Numbered from the stretch's first letter, positions 8,677-17,848 are shown. The stretch: 64,000 nt of DNA from Bradyrhizobium rifense (GCF_008123425.1 NZ_VSSS01000025.1:65587-129586), one strand, 5' to 3'. Numbers and translations: made by a program. The notes: generated from the sequence alone by a model not told the origin.

Positions 8677-10512
8677 CTAGCGTAGCCATCCCGCATTGGT
8701 TTGCACCAGTTTTGCCGGTTGCTCCGACGCATCCACCGACCAGGGCACCTTGGCGCCGCTGAATTCCGACCAGGCTTTCAGCAGGCGCGCTTCGATGCCC
8801 ACCATGGCGTGGGCCTGCCAGCCGGCGATCGCCGCCGCCGCCATGCCGCTGCCGGTCGAGCCCGCATCGACGTCCGCAAGCAATGACGTCGTCGTCGCCA
8901 TGTCGTTGTAGACACCAAGCTCCTGCTGGAGGTCGGCGAGCCTGCGCGAGAAGCGCCGCACCGATTTGCGCTGCCCGCAGAGCGGGAGCAGGAAGTCGGC
9001 GACGTAGCGCAGCTTCTTCGCGGCGAGACGGACCCGGTGCCGCTCCTCCGTCGGCAGCGATTTGAAGCGACGGCCGCGCTTCAGCACCTTCGCATGCTGC
9101 ACCGACAGGATGTTTCGTGCAAAATGGATCGCCGGCTCCGCCAGTTGCGCCAGACCTTCGGGAGCAACCTCGCTGCGCCAGCCGCGCGCTTCGATCCAGG
9201 CGCCAAGCCCGATCACGAAATACTGGCAGCGCCGGTCGGCGAGGGCGAGGCGGGCCTTGTCGTAGCAGGTCGCGCGACGTTCGTCGGCGAGATCACCCAG
9301 TGTGTCGAAGCCGGCAACCGACGGACAGCCATCGGCGACAGTCCGCAACGTCTCCTGCCGAAACACGTCCCAGTCACGTGCGCCGGAGAGACTTGCCGCA
9401 AGCCACTTCGCCTCGGCGCGCATCAGCTCGAGCTTGTTCAACGACACCACCGACCGCATCAGGTCGAGTGCGGATCGCAGGCGCCGTAGCGCAACACGAA
9501 GCTGATGCATCCCCTCGGGATCGCGGCCGTCCTCGGCCGCCGGCAACGACTGCAGCAGATGCAACAGACAAGAGCGTAGGATCTCGGAAAAGGCCTCGTC
9601 GAGTGACGTGGAGGAATCGAGACGAAGCTTTGGCGGCTTCGGTGCCCGCGGCGGCGTATCGGCCGCGAGGTCAAAGCCGCGCGCCGATTTGGTCCGGATC
9701 GAAGGTTTCACCGAACCATGCTCGGCGAGCCGCAGCGCCAGCTCCCAGATGGCGGACGGGCTGCCGCTCTTGAGTTCCAGCTCGATCTCGCTCACCGGCA
9801 GCGAGCGATTGCCGGATGTCAGATGTCCCTGATCGAAGGCGACCTCGATGGTGCCGGACGGCAAGTCGACGAGGCGCTGATGCCGGTGAATGTCGCTGCT
9901 GAACACGGCTTCGATCGCGTGACGTTCGAGATCGGCGCGCAGCTTGTCTGAAACCAGCGGCAGGGCCAGCGCCATGTCCGGCGTCATCGACGGGACGGCT
10001 GCCTCCCACTCGCCACGGCGCAGCGGATCGTTGCCGGATTCAGCCTTCACCGTCTGCGTGAATCGCGCGCCGCTCTGGCGAACCCTGAAGCTGAACCCGT
10101 CGCGCCGGAGCGCGCGCTTGGGCGTGTCGTAATACACGGCCTTGAGATGCTTGCGCGTCCCCTTGTTGCGCGCATTCGTCGCGATGATCGGCGCATCGTT
10201 GAAAGCCGCCAGACGATCGGAAGCCACGAGCAGCTTGAGTTCGATTTCGGTCGCGCGCGGCACCGCATCGCGAGAAGGCGGGGTTTCCGGCGCAGTCGCC
10301 TCTGCACGAGCTTCATCGGCGGAGAGGCCAGCTTGCAAAGACTCGTCGTGCGAAGGTGCGTTGTCAGGGAACGCGGAACCGGGCGCCTCACCAGCGGCGG
10401 GAACAACGAAGCCGCTAGATTTCTTCCCGTCCTCGGGGATCGGATGTCCGTTGGCCTTCGCAAGCCGTTGTACGGGTTCGAGGGCTCGCTTGATGGCGCC
10501 GGTTTCGGACAT
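8677..10512 (-). CDS. CYTH and CHAD domain protein
   Basis: A 611-residue protein with an N-terminal CYTH domain (EIELKLLV signature at 89-96, domain to about 285) and a C-terminal CHAD domain (about 310-590, rich in Arg/His helices such as MHQLRVALRRLRSALDLM). CYTH enzymes hydrolyse triphosphates such as inorganic tripolyphosphate, and CHAD domains bind polyphosphate, so a role in polyphosphate metabolism is likely. The first 80 residues are low complexity. It is convergent with the DUF4189 gene and divergent from the DUF2000 gene. Confidence 0.85.
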   Translation of the reverse strand: MSETGAIKRALEPVQRLAKANGHPIPEDGKKSSGFVVPAAGEAPGSAFPDNAPSHDESLQAGLSADEARAEATAPETPPSRDAVPRATEIELKLLVASDRLAAFNDAPIIATNARNKGTRKHLKAVYYDTPKRALRRDGFSFRVRQSGARFTQTVKAESGNDPLRRGEWEAAVPSMTPDMALALPLVSDKLRADLERHAIEAVFSSDIHRHQRLVDLPSGTIEVAFDQGHLTSGNRSLPVSEIELELKSGSPSAIWELALRLAEHGSVKPSIRTKSARGFDLAADTPPRAPKPPKLRLDSSTSLDEAFSEILRSCLLHLLQSLPAAEDGRDPEGMHQLRVALRRLRSALDLMRSVVSLNKLELMRAEAKWLAASLSGARDWDVFRQETLRTVADGCPSVAGFDTLGDLADERRATCYDKARLALADRRCQYFVIGLGAWIEARGWRSEVAPEGLAQLAEPAIHFARNILSVQHAKVLKRGRRFKSLPTEERHRVRLAAKKLRYVADFLLPLCGQRKSVRRFSRRLADLQQELGVYNDMATTTSLLADVDAGSTGSGMAAAAIAGWQAHAMVGIEARLLKAWSEFSGAKVPWSVDASEQPAKLVQTNAGWLR

Positions 10513-10713
10513 GCACGCTTTATGACAGTTCGGTGACAGAGCGCCGACATATACCCGAGTTGACTCGCGAGGAGAAGCGCAGCCCGTCGCATCTCCATTG
10601 AAAATTTGCGAGCTGTGATCGATGGGTCAATCCGGGTTACGTTCATGTCCGCCGCCATCTGCGCGGGGAATCTTCTTTCTTTCCCGACGCTTGGATGTGT
10701 GTTGGGAGAATTC

Positions 10714-11124
10714 ATGCAGTTCGACACCAAGATCGCCGTTGTCATTCGCAACGATCTTCAGGCTTGGCAAAAGCTTAATGTCGCATCGTTCCTGACGAGC
10801 GGCGTCGCTGCCGCCTTTCCGGAGTGCATCGGCGATGCCTATGAGGATGCCTCAAGCACGAAATATCTTGCGCTGATCGGCCAGCCGATCCTGATCTATG
10901 GAGCCGATGGTCCGGCCTTGTCACGCGCACTCGATCGCGCACTCACGCGCAATGTCACGCCGGCGGTCTACACCGAGGACATGTTCAAGACCACGCATGA
11001 TGCCGCCAATCGCGAGGTGGTGAAGGCGGTTGCGCGCACTGACCTCAATCTCGTCGGCATCGCGATGCGCGCCGATCGCAAGGTGATCGACAAGATCGTT
11101 GATGGGCTGAAGTTTCATAGTTGA
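10714..11124 (+). CDS. DUF2000 family protein
   Basis: A 136-residue protein beginning MQFDTKIAVVIRNDLQAWQKLNV, characteristic of DUF2000. The family has a peptidyl-tRNA-hydrolase-like fold but no settled function. ATG at 10714 is chosen because GGGAG lies 6-10 bases upstream and the family starts here; an in-frame start at 10606 would add a non-conserved leader. It stands alone, 200 bp from the divergent CYTH-CHAD gene. Confidence 0.75.
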   Translation: MQFDTKIAVVIRNDLQAWQKLNVASFLTSGVAAAFPECIGDAYEDASSTKYLALIGQPILIYGADGPALSRALDRALTRNVTPAVYTEDMFKTTHDAANREVVKAVARTDLNLVGIAMRADRKVIDKIVDGLKFHS

Positions 11125-11180
11125 GATAGCGAAGGTGCTGGCTGTTCACCTCTCCCGCGAGCGGGAGCGCACCAAGTATC

Positions 11181-11594
11181 CTAACTGGGCGGCATTGTCT
11201 CGAATTTGGTCAGGCTGGAATCGAGATGATCCCAGTCATAGGCGCGCGCCGCGTAAGTGACCACTTGCGGCTTGTAGCGGGCGGGCTCGTCCAGGCTCGC
11301 GGCGCGGATGGTGAAGATGTCGGGCATGGCTTTGAAGGTCATGTAGACGGCGACGCCGCACTCGGGGCAGAAGGCGCGCGTCTTCACATTGCCGCTGTCG
11401 CCGACCATGTCCCATGTCTTGGCCCGGCCGGTCACGTTGACGCCGGCGCGCGCGAAGGTGGCGTAGGAGCCGTGGCCGGTGCCGCTTTCACGCTGGCAGT
11501 CCCGGCACTGGCAATGGTTGGCGAACAGAGGCTCGCCGGCGATCGAATAGCGGATCGCGCCGCAGGCGCAGCCGCCGGTAAAGGGCTTGTCCAT
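11181..11594 (-). CDS. GFA family zinc-binding protein
   Basis: A 137-residue protein of the GFA (glutathione-dependent formaldehyde-activating enzyme-like) family. Zinc ligands are visible in GGCACGAIRY (residues 7-16), NHCQCRDCQRESG (about 26-38) and FCPECGVAVY (about 77-86). ATG at 11594 follows an AGGAG ribosome binding site. It is the last gene of the ArsR-AHSA1-GFA operon, 11 bp after the AHSA1 stop. Activity on formaldehyde adducts is not established for most members. Confidence 0.85.
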   Translation of the reverse strand: MDKPFTGGCACGAIRYSIAGEPLFANHCQCRDCQRESGTGHGSYATFARAGVNVTGRAKTWDMVGDSGNVKTRAFCPECGVAVYMTFKAMPDIFTIRAASLDEPARYKPQVVTYAARAYDWDHLDSSLTKFETMPPS

Positions 11595-11605
11595 TGTGAT
11601 GACTC

Positions 11606-12070
11606 CTAACTCTCTTCGCCGCTGATCTCGTCGAGCTGCCGGACGACCTTCTTCCAGCCGCCGCTCATGATGGTGTAGGCACTCTCGTTCCTGGGCAGCA
11701 CGAAGCCCGCATGAATCAGCTGGATCCGCGTGCCGGCTTCGACCGGGGTGAGGGACCATGTGACGACAGTATCGAGCGGCGCGCCGTAACCAATGTTGCG
11801 CTCATCGCCGCCCTTCCAGGCGTAGACGAGGCGCCGGTTCGGTATGACCTCCAGAACGCGGCAATGGATGACGCCGTCCCAGTTGCCACCCGGCTTGGTC
11901 TGGTACGTGAAAGTATTGCCGACGACGGCCTCGAAACCGGTCGGTGGCATCAGCCAGCGCGCAATCAATTGGGCGCTGGTCAGCGCTTTCCAGATCGTCT
12001 CGGGCGCGTGAGGGAAGACATCGTCCAGCACGATGTCTTGGGTCTCGGCTTTCAACGCGGCTGCACTCAC
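11606..12070 (-). CDS. SRPBCC/AHSA1 domain protein
   Basis: A 154-residue protein of the Aha1 C-terminal-like SRPBCC family (IVLDDVFPHAPETIWKALTS near the N-terminus, then aromatic strands and VETGTRIQLIHAGF-like residues near 113-122). These hydrophobic-cavity proteins are commonly encoded next to an ArsR regulator. The start overlaps the ArsR stop by 4 bp, so translation is coupled. Ligand unknown. Confidence 0.85.
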   Translation of the reverse strand: MSAAALKAETQDIVLDDVFPHAPETIWKALTSAQLIARWLMPPTGFEAVVGNTFTYQTKPGGNWDGVIHCRVLEVIPNRRLVYAWKGGDERNIGYGAPLDTVVTWSLTPVEAGTRIQLIHAGFVLPRNESAYTIMSGGWKKVVRQLDEISGEES

Positions 12071-12402
12071 GGGTCGATCTCCTTCAAGAGGTCACGCAGG
12101 TTCTCGAAGCGCTCGCGCCAGAAGACGCCGTAATGATCCATCCAGGTGACCAGCGGTTCGAGGCCTTGGGGCGCGGCGCGGTAATAGACGTTGCGGCCCT
12201 CGGCGCGCTCGGCGACGAGGCCCGCCAGCTTCAACGATTTCAGGTGCTGCGAGATTGCGCCCTGCGTCACGCCGCTGCCGCGCGTCAGCTCGGCGACGCT
12301 GATCTCCTTGCTCTCGAACACGCGCTCGAACACCGCACGGCGGGTCGGATCGGCGAGGGCGCGCATCACGGCGGTGACGGGATTGGGGGCGGCTTCGATC
12401 AT
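12067..12402 (-). CDS. ArsR family transcriptional regulator
   Basis: A 111-residue winged-helix repressor. The helix-turn-helix covers about residues 34-60 (ISVAELTRGSGVTQGAISQH), preceded by ALADPTRRAVFERV typical of ArsR. No CxC metal motif in the recognition helix, so it is the non-metal ArsR class that accompanies AHSA1 proteins. It likely controls its own operon through the dyads at 12410-12445 directly upstream. Confidence 0.9.
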   Translation of the reverse strand: MIEAAPNPVTAVMRALADPTRRAVFERVFESKEISVAELTRGSGVTQGAISQHLKSLKLAGLVAERAEGRNVYYRAAPQGLEPLVTWMDHYGVFWRERFENLRDLLKEIDP

Positions 12403-12409
12403 GTCGTTT

Positions 12410-12445
12410 AATTAGCAATGGCTAATTCATTAGTCAATGCTAATT
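12410..12445. promoter_or_regulatory. Twin dyad, probable ArsR operator
   Basis: Just upstream of the arsR start, AATTAGC-AATG-GCTAATT (12410-12427) is a perfect inverted repeat. It is followed by a related dyad ATTAG-TCAATG-CTAAT (12429-12444). The two share TTAG...AATG...CTAA, as two adjacent dimer sites would. The position fits autorepression of the ArsR operon. Confidence 0.65.
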
Positions 12446-12478
12446 CGTATCCACGAGGCGATCTAAGCCGCAATTGAC

Positions 12479-12500
12479 TATGACTGACTAGTCAGTCATA
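12479..12500. promoter_or_regulatory. 22-bp perfect palindrome, probable TetR operator
   Basis: A perfect 22-bp palindrome with half-site TATGACTGACT lies immediately before the TetR gene, ending 8 bp before the ATG at 12509. Size and symmetry fit a TetR-family dimer site. Repression here would control the whole export operon that follows. Confidence 0.7.
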
Positions 12501-12508
12501 AATTGAGA

Positions 12509-13195
12509 ATGACAAAAACGCCCACCAAAGCGGCTACGGCCAAAGCAGCCACTCACAAGCCCGAAACCAGAGGGGAAGCCGCTGCTCCGGCATCAAGCCG
12601 TGCCACACGCGCGGCCGAGCGGCGCGCGGCGATCGTGGAGGCGGCAATGGAGGAGTTCATTGCGCGCGGCTTTGCCGCGACGCGGCTCGACGACATTGCC
12701 AAGCGCGCAGGCGTCGCGAAGGGGACGATCTACCTGCACTTCAAGGACAAGGAATCGATGTTCGAGGAGCTGGTGCGCACCGTGATCGTGCCGGTGGTGG
12801 CGCGGCTCAATGCATTGCCGCCGCTGACGGGCTCGGTGCGCGATCTGATCGAAGCCTTTGCGAACAATTTTCTGAAAGAGGTGATCGGTACAAGGCGCGG
12901 AGACCTGGTGCGCCTGATCGTGGCCGAGGGGCCACGCTTTCCGTCGGTCGCCGATTTCTACTACCGCGAAGTCGTCTCGCGCGGGATGGCCGGCATGCGC
13001 GCGCTGATCGAGCTCGCCATCGCCCGCGGTGAGATCCGCGAGAGGGACCTCGCGCGCTATCCGCAGATCCTGATTGCGCCGGCGATGATCGCGGTGATCT
13101 GGCAGAGCCTGTTTGCACGGCACGCGCCGCTCGACGCGCAGGACATGCTGCGCGTCCATCTCGATTTGATTTTTGGCGAACGGAGGACGACATGA
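12509..13195 (+). CDS. TetR family transcriptional regulator
   Basis: A 228-residue TetR repressor with a Lys/Ala-rich 30-residue N-terminal tail. The HTH lies at about residues 45-75 (GFAATRLDDIAKRAGVAKGT, then IYLHFKDKESMFEEL). The C-terminal ligand domain has no recognisable specificity. The ATG at 12509 has no ribosome binding site and sits 8 bp from the operator palindrome, so the message may be leaderless. The stop overlaps the next ATG (ATGA). It likely represses the export operon in response to an exported compound. Confidence 0.9.
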   Translation: MTKTPTKAATAKAATHKPETRGEAAAPASSRATRAAERRAAIVEAAMEEFIARGFAATRLDDIAKRAGVAKGTIYLHFKDKESMFEELVRTVIVPVVARLNALPPLTGSVRDLIEAFANNFLKEVIGTRRGDLVRLIVAEGPRFPSVADFYYREVVSRGMAGMRALIELAIARGEIRERDLARYPQILIAPAMIAVIWQSLFARHAPLDAQDMLRVHLDLIFGERRTT

Positions 13196-13980
13196 GGTCG
13201 TCGCACGCGTTTTTTTCATTCGCATTGGCCGCCGTGCTCGCAACCGGTCTTGCCGGATGCAACGAGAAGCGCGATCCCGGCTTCCAGGGCTGGGTCGAGG
13301 CCGACATGATCTATGTCAGCCCGGACGAGGCGGGGCGGGTGACGAAGCTCGATATCCGCGAGGGTGATGCAGTGAAGGTCGGCGACGCCCTTTATGACGT
13401 CGACGACGATCTTCAGCTCGCCGATCTCAACCAGAACAAGGCGACGCTGGCCAATGCGCAGCAGGTCTTCGATCGTGCGGATTCCCTGCGCAAGACCGGC
13501 TCCGGCACGCAGGCGGCGCTCGATTCCGCGGTCTCGGATTTGCGGGTTGCGCAGGCGCGGGTGGTGACCTCGCAAACGCGTCTGGCGCGACGCAAGGGTT
13601 TTGCGCCGGTCGCCGGCACCATCCAGCAGATCTATTTCCGCGAGGGCGAGATGGTGGCGGCGCAGCGGCCGGTGCTCTCGATCATGCCGCCCGGCAACTT
13701 GAAGCTGCGCTTTTTCGTGCCGGAAACGCAGTTGCCGAAACTTTCAATCGGTGACGAGGTGCGGATCTCTTGCGATAATTGTGCCGCCGATCTCACCGCA
13801 AAGATCTACTTCATCGCGACCAACGCCGAATACACTCCGCCGGTGATCTACAGCCTCGATGAGCGCAACAAGCTCGTCTACCTGATCCAGGCGCGGCCGT
13901 CGCGGCCGGATGCCTTGCGCGTCGGACAGCCGATCAGTGTCTATCTCAACCCCAAAACCCCGGTGGCGGACAAGCGATGA
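13192..13980 (+). CDS. HlyD-family membrane fusion lipoprotein of ABC exporter
   Basis: A 262-residue periplasmic adaptor. The N-terminus is a lipoprotein signal with lipobox LAGC and acylated Cys23. A biotinyl-lipoyl-like domain begins near VEADMIYVSPDEAGRV and continues after the helical hairpin at FAPVAGTIQQIYFREGEMV. A short coiled-coil hairpin (about 75-130) separates the halves. It would couple the ABC pump encoded by the next two genes to an outer membrane channel. Both ends overlap neighbours by 4 bp. Confidence 0.88.
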   Translation: MRSSHAFFSFALAAVLATGLAGCNEKRDPGFQGWVEADMIYVSPDEAGRVTKLDIREGDAVKVGDALYDVDDDLQLADLNQNKATLANAQQVFDRADSLRKTGSGTQAALDSAVSDLRVAQARVVTSQTRLARRKGFAPVAGTIQQIYFREGEMVAAQRPVLSIMPPGNLKLRFFVPETQLPKLSIGDEVRISCDNCAADLTAKIYFIATNAEYTPPVIYSLDERNKLVYLIQARPSRPDALRVGQPISVYLNPKTPVADKR

Positions 13981-14909
13981 ACGCCGGCAATGACATCGCG
14001 ATCGACGTCAAGGGCCTCACAAAATCGTTCGGCGGTCGTGAGGTCGTGCACGATCTGTCGATGCAAGTGAAGCGCGGCTCGATCTATGGTTTTCTCGGGC
14101 CGAACGGCTCAGGCAAAACCACGACCATCCGCATCCTCTGCGGCCTGCTGACGCCCGACAGCGGCGAGGGCACCTGCCTCGGCTATGACATCCTGAAGGA
14201 TGCGGAAAAAATCAAGCGCCAGGTCGGCTACATGACCCAACGCTTCAGTCTCTATCAGGACCTGTCCGTGCGCGAGAATCTCGAATTCGTCGCGAGGCTC
14301 TATGGCATGCGCGATGCGCGGGGTGCTGCGCGCGACATGATCAAGCGGCTCGGGCTCTCGGGCCGCGAGGAGCAGCTCGCCGGCGAGCTCTCCGGCGGCT
14401 GGAAGCAACGGCTTGCGTTAGGCGCCTGCACGCTGCCCAGTCCAAAGCTGTTGCTGCTCGACGAGCCGACGGCCGGCGTCGATCCCAAGGCGCGGCGCGA
14501 TTTCTGGAACGAGATCCATGCGCTCGCGGCCGAAGGGCTCACCGTGCTGGTTTCGACGCATTACATGGACGAGGCCGAGCGCTGCCACGAGATCGCTTAC
14601 ATCGCCTACGGCCATTTGCTGACGCACGGCACGGTGGAGGAGGTGATCGCGGGATCTGCGCTCACGACCTACACCGTAACGGGCGACGATTTGAACGACC
14701 TCACGGCCGCGCTCACCGGCAAACCCGGAATCGACATGGTCGCACCGTTTGGCACATCGCTGCATGTTTCGGGGCGCGACGTTGCCGCGTTAGAGGCCAG
14801 CATCGCGCCGTGGCGCGACAAGAGTGATCTGCACTGGAACAAATCCGCGCCCTCGCTGGAAGACGTCTTCATCGAGCTGATGGGCCGCTCCAAGGACAAT
14901 TTCCAATGA
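13977..14909 (+). CDS. ABC exporter ATP-binding protein
   Basis: A 310-residue ATPase. Walker A is GPNGSGKT at 41-48, signature LSGGWKQ at 138-144 and Walker B LLLLDEP at 158-164. The C-terminal extension (about 230-310) with SLEDVFIELMGR is typical of ABC-2/YhiH-YbhF drug and polysaccharide exporters. Start and stop overlap neighbours by ATGA. It energises the single-chain permease downstream. Confidence 0.93.
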   Translation: MNAGNDIAIDVKGLTKSFGGREVVHDLSMQVKRGSIYGFLGPNGSGKTTTIRILCGLLTPDSGEGTCLGYDILKDAEKIKRQVGYMTQRFSLYQDLSVRENLEFVARLYGMRDARGAARDMIKRLGLSGREEQLAGELSGGWKQRLALGACTLPSPKLLLLDEPTAGVDPKARRDFWNEIHALAAEGLTVLVSTHYMDEAERCHEIAYIAYGHLLTHGTVEEVIAGSALTTYTVTGDDLNDLTAALTGKPGIDMVAPFGTSLHVSGRDVAALEASIAPWRDKSDLHWNKSAPSLEDVFIELMGRSKDNFQ

Positions 14910-16069
14910 GCACCGTCGATCATCCGGCTCCCGCGCACGAAATCCGCGAGCGTTTCGGCTTCTGGAAGCGTTCCTATGCGATGCTGATCAAGGAGTTCAT
15001 CCAGCTCAAGCGCGACCGGGTGTCGTTCGCGATGATCGTGATGCTGCCGGTGATGCAGCTGTTGCTGTTCGGCTATGCCATCAACACCACGCCGCACAAT
15101 TTACCGAGCGCGGTGCTGCTCCAGGAGGATTCCGATCTCGCCCGCTCGGTGCTGAAGGCGCTGGAGAACACCGCCTATTACCGCTTCATCTACGAGGTTC
15201 ACGACGTCGACGAATTCGACAATCTCCTGAAATCAGGCAAGGTGCTGTTCGGCGTCGAGATCCCGCGCGGCTTCGAGCGCGCGGTGCGGCGCGGCGACAA
15301 GCCGGCGCTGCTGGTCGCGGCCGATGCCACCGATCCGGTCGCGGCGAGCGCCGCACTCGGCTCGCTCGGCATGATCGTGCAGACTGCGCTGGCGCACGAT
15401 CTCTATATCGGCAATCCCCCGGAAATGCCGTTCGAGATCCGCGCGCACGCCCGCTACAATCCGGCTGCGAACTCCAGTCTCAATATCGTTCCGGGCCTGG
15501 TCGGTACCATCCTCACCATGACCATGCTGATCTTCACCGCGCTCTCGGTGACGCGAGAGGTCGAGCGCGGCACTATGGAGAGCCTGCTGTCGATGCCGAT
15601 CAAGCCGGTCGAGGTGATGTTCGGCAAGATCATTCCTTACGTGCTGGTCGGCTTCGTCCAGGCCTTCCTGATCATCGGCATCGGCGTGTTCCTGTTCGGC
15701 GTGCCCGTGCTCGGCAATCTGTTCCTGCTGGCGCTGCTCTCGACGCTGTTCATCACCACCAATCTGTCGATCGGCTATACGATCTCGACGCTGGTGCAGA
15801 ACCAGCTCCAGGCCATGCAGATGTCGATGATGTTCTTCCTGCCGAGCATCCTGCTGTCCGGCTTCATGTTCCCGTTCGCTGGCATGCCGGCCTGGGCGCA
15901 ATATGTCGGCGAAGGCCTGCCGCTGACGCATTACATCCGCATCGTCCGCGCCATCATGCTGAAGGGCGCCTCCATGCCGAATCTGCGTTTCGACGCCGCC
16001 GCGCTCGCTGTCCTGATGCTGGTCGCCATGACCATCGCCGTGACGCGCTTCCGCCGCACGCTGGATTGA
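14906..16069 (+). CDS. ABC-2 type exporter permease (YbhS/YbhR-like)
   Basis: A 387-residue permease. One membrane helix lies near residues 38-57 (VSFAMIVMLPVMQLLLFGYA), then a large periplasmic domain (about 60-190), then five helices between about 200 and 385. The motif REVERGTMESLLSMPIKPVE is a hallmark of ABC-2 permeases of the YhhJ/YbhR group. It pairs with the preceding ATPase and HlyD adaptor. TetR control suggests export of a toxic or signalling compound. Confidence 0.92.
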   Translation: MSTVDHPAPAHEIRERFGFWKRSYAMLIKEFIQLKRDRVSFAMIVMLPVMQLLLFGYAINTTPHNLPSAVLLQEDSDLARSVLKALENTAYYRFIYEVHDVDEFDNLLKSGKVLFGVEIPRGFERAVRRGDKPALLVAADATDPVAASAALGSLGMIVQTALAHDLYIGNPPEMPFEIRAHARYNPAANSSLNIVPGLVGTILTMTMLIFTALSVTREVERGTMESLLSMPIKPVEVMFGKIIPYVLVGFVQAFLIIGIGVFLFGVPVLGNLFLLALLSTLFITTNLSIGYTISTLVQNQLQAMQMSMMFFLPSILLSGFMFPFAGMPAWAQYVGEGLPLTHYIRIVRAIMLKGASMPNLRFDAAALAVLMLVAMTIAVTRFRRTLD

Positions 16070-16098
16070 GGCAGACTGCCCCGGAATCGAGGGGTGGA

Positions 16099-17406
16099 GT
16101 GGTCAGCTTGGTCAGCGGAAAAGCCCGGCAGAAAGCCGTCTTGTCGGAGGAGTTCGAGCGTGAGCTGACGCGCGAAGTGCTGCGCACCGAGCTGCTCCGT
16201 GTGCGGGCACTGATCATCACCGGCTGCGTGATGATCTTGTTCCTCACCTCAACCTACCTGATCGACCCTGCCATCGTGAACCGGATCTGGCGCGGGACGG
16301 GAGGCCTCGTCCGCGAATACACCCTCTTGGCGGGCTTCATCCTTTTCGAGGTCTGGGTCCACAGCCAGATTAGGCGAAACCTCGAACTCGATCGCGACCT
16401 ACCGGTGATCCGGCGCTATATCGGCGCACTCATCGAAACATCGCTGCCGACGATCATCCTGATCCTGCAAATTCGCAGCATGGGCGCTAGCCAGGCGCTC
16501 GGTTTCGTGTTGCCGCTGGCCTATTTCATCTTCATTATTCTTTCGACGCTCCGGCTCGATTTCTGGCTGTCGACCTTCACCGGATTTGTGGCCGCGGCCG
16601 AACTCCTGGCCGTCGCGCTGTATTACAATTCGGCGAACGACGCCGGCGAACCGCTGATCTACTTTCACGCGGTACGCAGCACTATCATCCTGATCTGCGG
16701 CGTGCTCGCGGGCGCTGTCGGCGCGCGGTTGCGGCGGCAATTTGCTGCGAGCATTGCGGCCACCACCGCGCGCGATCGGGTGACCAATTTGTTCGGCCAG
16801 CACGTCTCGCCGCAGGTGGTGGAGCGGCTGATGGCGGAGGGGACCAGTGCGGCCGGCGACCTCCGCCGCGTCGCCGTGATGTTCGTCGATTTCCGCGGCT
16901 TCACCGCCGGCGCGCAGTCGCGCACGCCGCAGGAGGTCGTCGACCGGCTCGACGGCGCCTTCGCCGTACTGGTCGACATTCTCGATCGCCAGGGTGGCAT
17001 TGTGAACAAGTTTTTGGGTGACGGCTTTCTCGCGCTGTTCGGTGCGCCACTGGAGGCCTCCGATGCCGCGCATCGCGCGGTCGCCGCCGGCCGCGAGATG
17101 CTGACCGCGATGGACCACATCAATGCGCAGACGAGCTGGCCGCTGCGTATCGGCATCGGCATCCATTTCGGCGAGGTCGTGGCCGGCAATATCGGCTCGC
17201 CCCGGCGCAAGGAATACACGGTGATCGGCGACACCGTGAACTTCGCCTCGCGGCTGGAGGCGCTGAACAAGGAGTTCGGCTCGCAGCTCCTGATCTCCGC
17301 CTCCGTGCGCGAGGCGCTCGGCGAAGACGGCGAGGATGCGGTGGCGCTCGGCGAGGTCACGGTGCGCGGTTACGAGCAGCCGGTCGCGGTGTTTCAATTG
17401 GGGTGA
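16099..17406 (+). CDS. Membrane-bound class III adenylate/guanylate cyclase
   Basis: About 435 residues. Six or so predicted membrane helices occupy the N-terminal half (starting at VRALIITGCVMILFLTSTYL), followed by a linker (TNLFGQHVSPQVVERLM) and a class III cyclase domain. The metal-binding Asp lies in MFVDFRGFTAG and a second in GDGFLALFGAP. GTG at 16099 has a good ribosome binding site (GAGGGGTGGA), but a TTG at 16066 overlapping the permease stop is also possible. Lying directly after the exporter genes, it may be cotranscribed with them. Confidence 0.85.
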   Translation: MVSLVSGKARQKAVLSEEFERELTREVLRTELLRVRALIITGCVMILFLTSTYLIDPAIVNRIWRGTGGLVREYTLLAGFILFEVWVHSQIRRNLELDRDLPVIRRYIGALIETSLPTIILILQIRSMGASQALGFVLPLAYFIFIILSTLRLDFWLSTFTGFVAAAELLAVALYYNSANDAGEPLIYFHAVRSTIILICGVLAGAVGARLRRQFAASIAATTARDRVTNLFGQHVSPQVVERLMAEGTSAAGDLRRVAVMFVDFRGFTAGAQSRTPQEVVDRLDGAFAVLVDILDRQGGIVNKFLGDGFLALFGAPLEASDAAHRAVAAGREMLTAMDHINAQTSWPLRIGIGIHFGEVVAGNIGSPRRKEYTVIGDTVNFASRLEALNKEFGSQLLISASVREALGEDGEDAVALGEVTVRGYEQPVAVFQLG

Positions 17407-17522
17407 GGGGCGCTGCTCGCGTTTGTTTGAACGTGCGGCCGAAATATCTCACGGGGCATTCCGCTCTTGCACTCAGGACGTCGAAAAACCTTCGCCGTCC
17501 GTTTGTCACGCGGAGAAAATCC

Positions 17523-17723
17523 ATGACCCGACTGACCTTCGTCTCGGCCGCCCTGATCGCCGCTTCCGTCTATCAAACCCAGGCTGCAGCCGCACGCGAC
17601 AGCGCTCCCGTGCGCCGCGCCGCAACCCATGCGACGGCCGATTGCGTCAGGGCTCCCGCAGTGGGCGCCTATGCCACGGCGCCCTACAAGGAGCCGCCCT
17701 GCATGCCCAAGACCATGAACTGA
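17523..17723 (+). CDS. Small secreted protein, unknown function
   Basis: A 66-residue protein with a cleavable signal (MTRLTFVSAALIAASVYQ, cleavage near TQAAAA). The mature part of about 42 residues has two Cys (ADCVRAP and PPCMPK), enough for one disulfide. GGAGAAAATCC provides a ribosome binding site. No family recognised. Confidence 0.55.
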   Translation: MTRLTFVSAALIAASVYQTQAAAARDSAPVRRAATHATADCVRAPAVGAYATAPYKEPPCMPKTMN

Positions 17724-17813
17724 CGATTGCGAAGGCGAGGCCGGGTTGGCGAAGTCTGCGATCCGGCCTCGCGCTCGCTGCGGCTTGCCGGCTGTGCGGT
17801 ACCTCAGTAGTGC

Positions 17814-17848
17814 TTGACTCCCTTCTCATCTAGTCATCTATATGACTA
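17814..17848 (+). promoter_or_regulatory. Promoter and operator of the GntR gene
   Basis: A -35-like TTGACT (17814-17819) lies 17 bp from TCTATA (17837-17842). Overlapping the -10 is a perfect inverted repeat TAGTCAT-CTAT-ATGACTA (17831-17848), the right size for a GntR dimer. The ATG follows at 17850, so transcripts from this promoter would have almost no leader. Suggests autoregulation by the adjacent GntR/HutC regulator. Confidence 0.55.
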
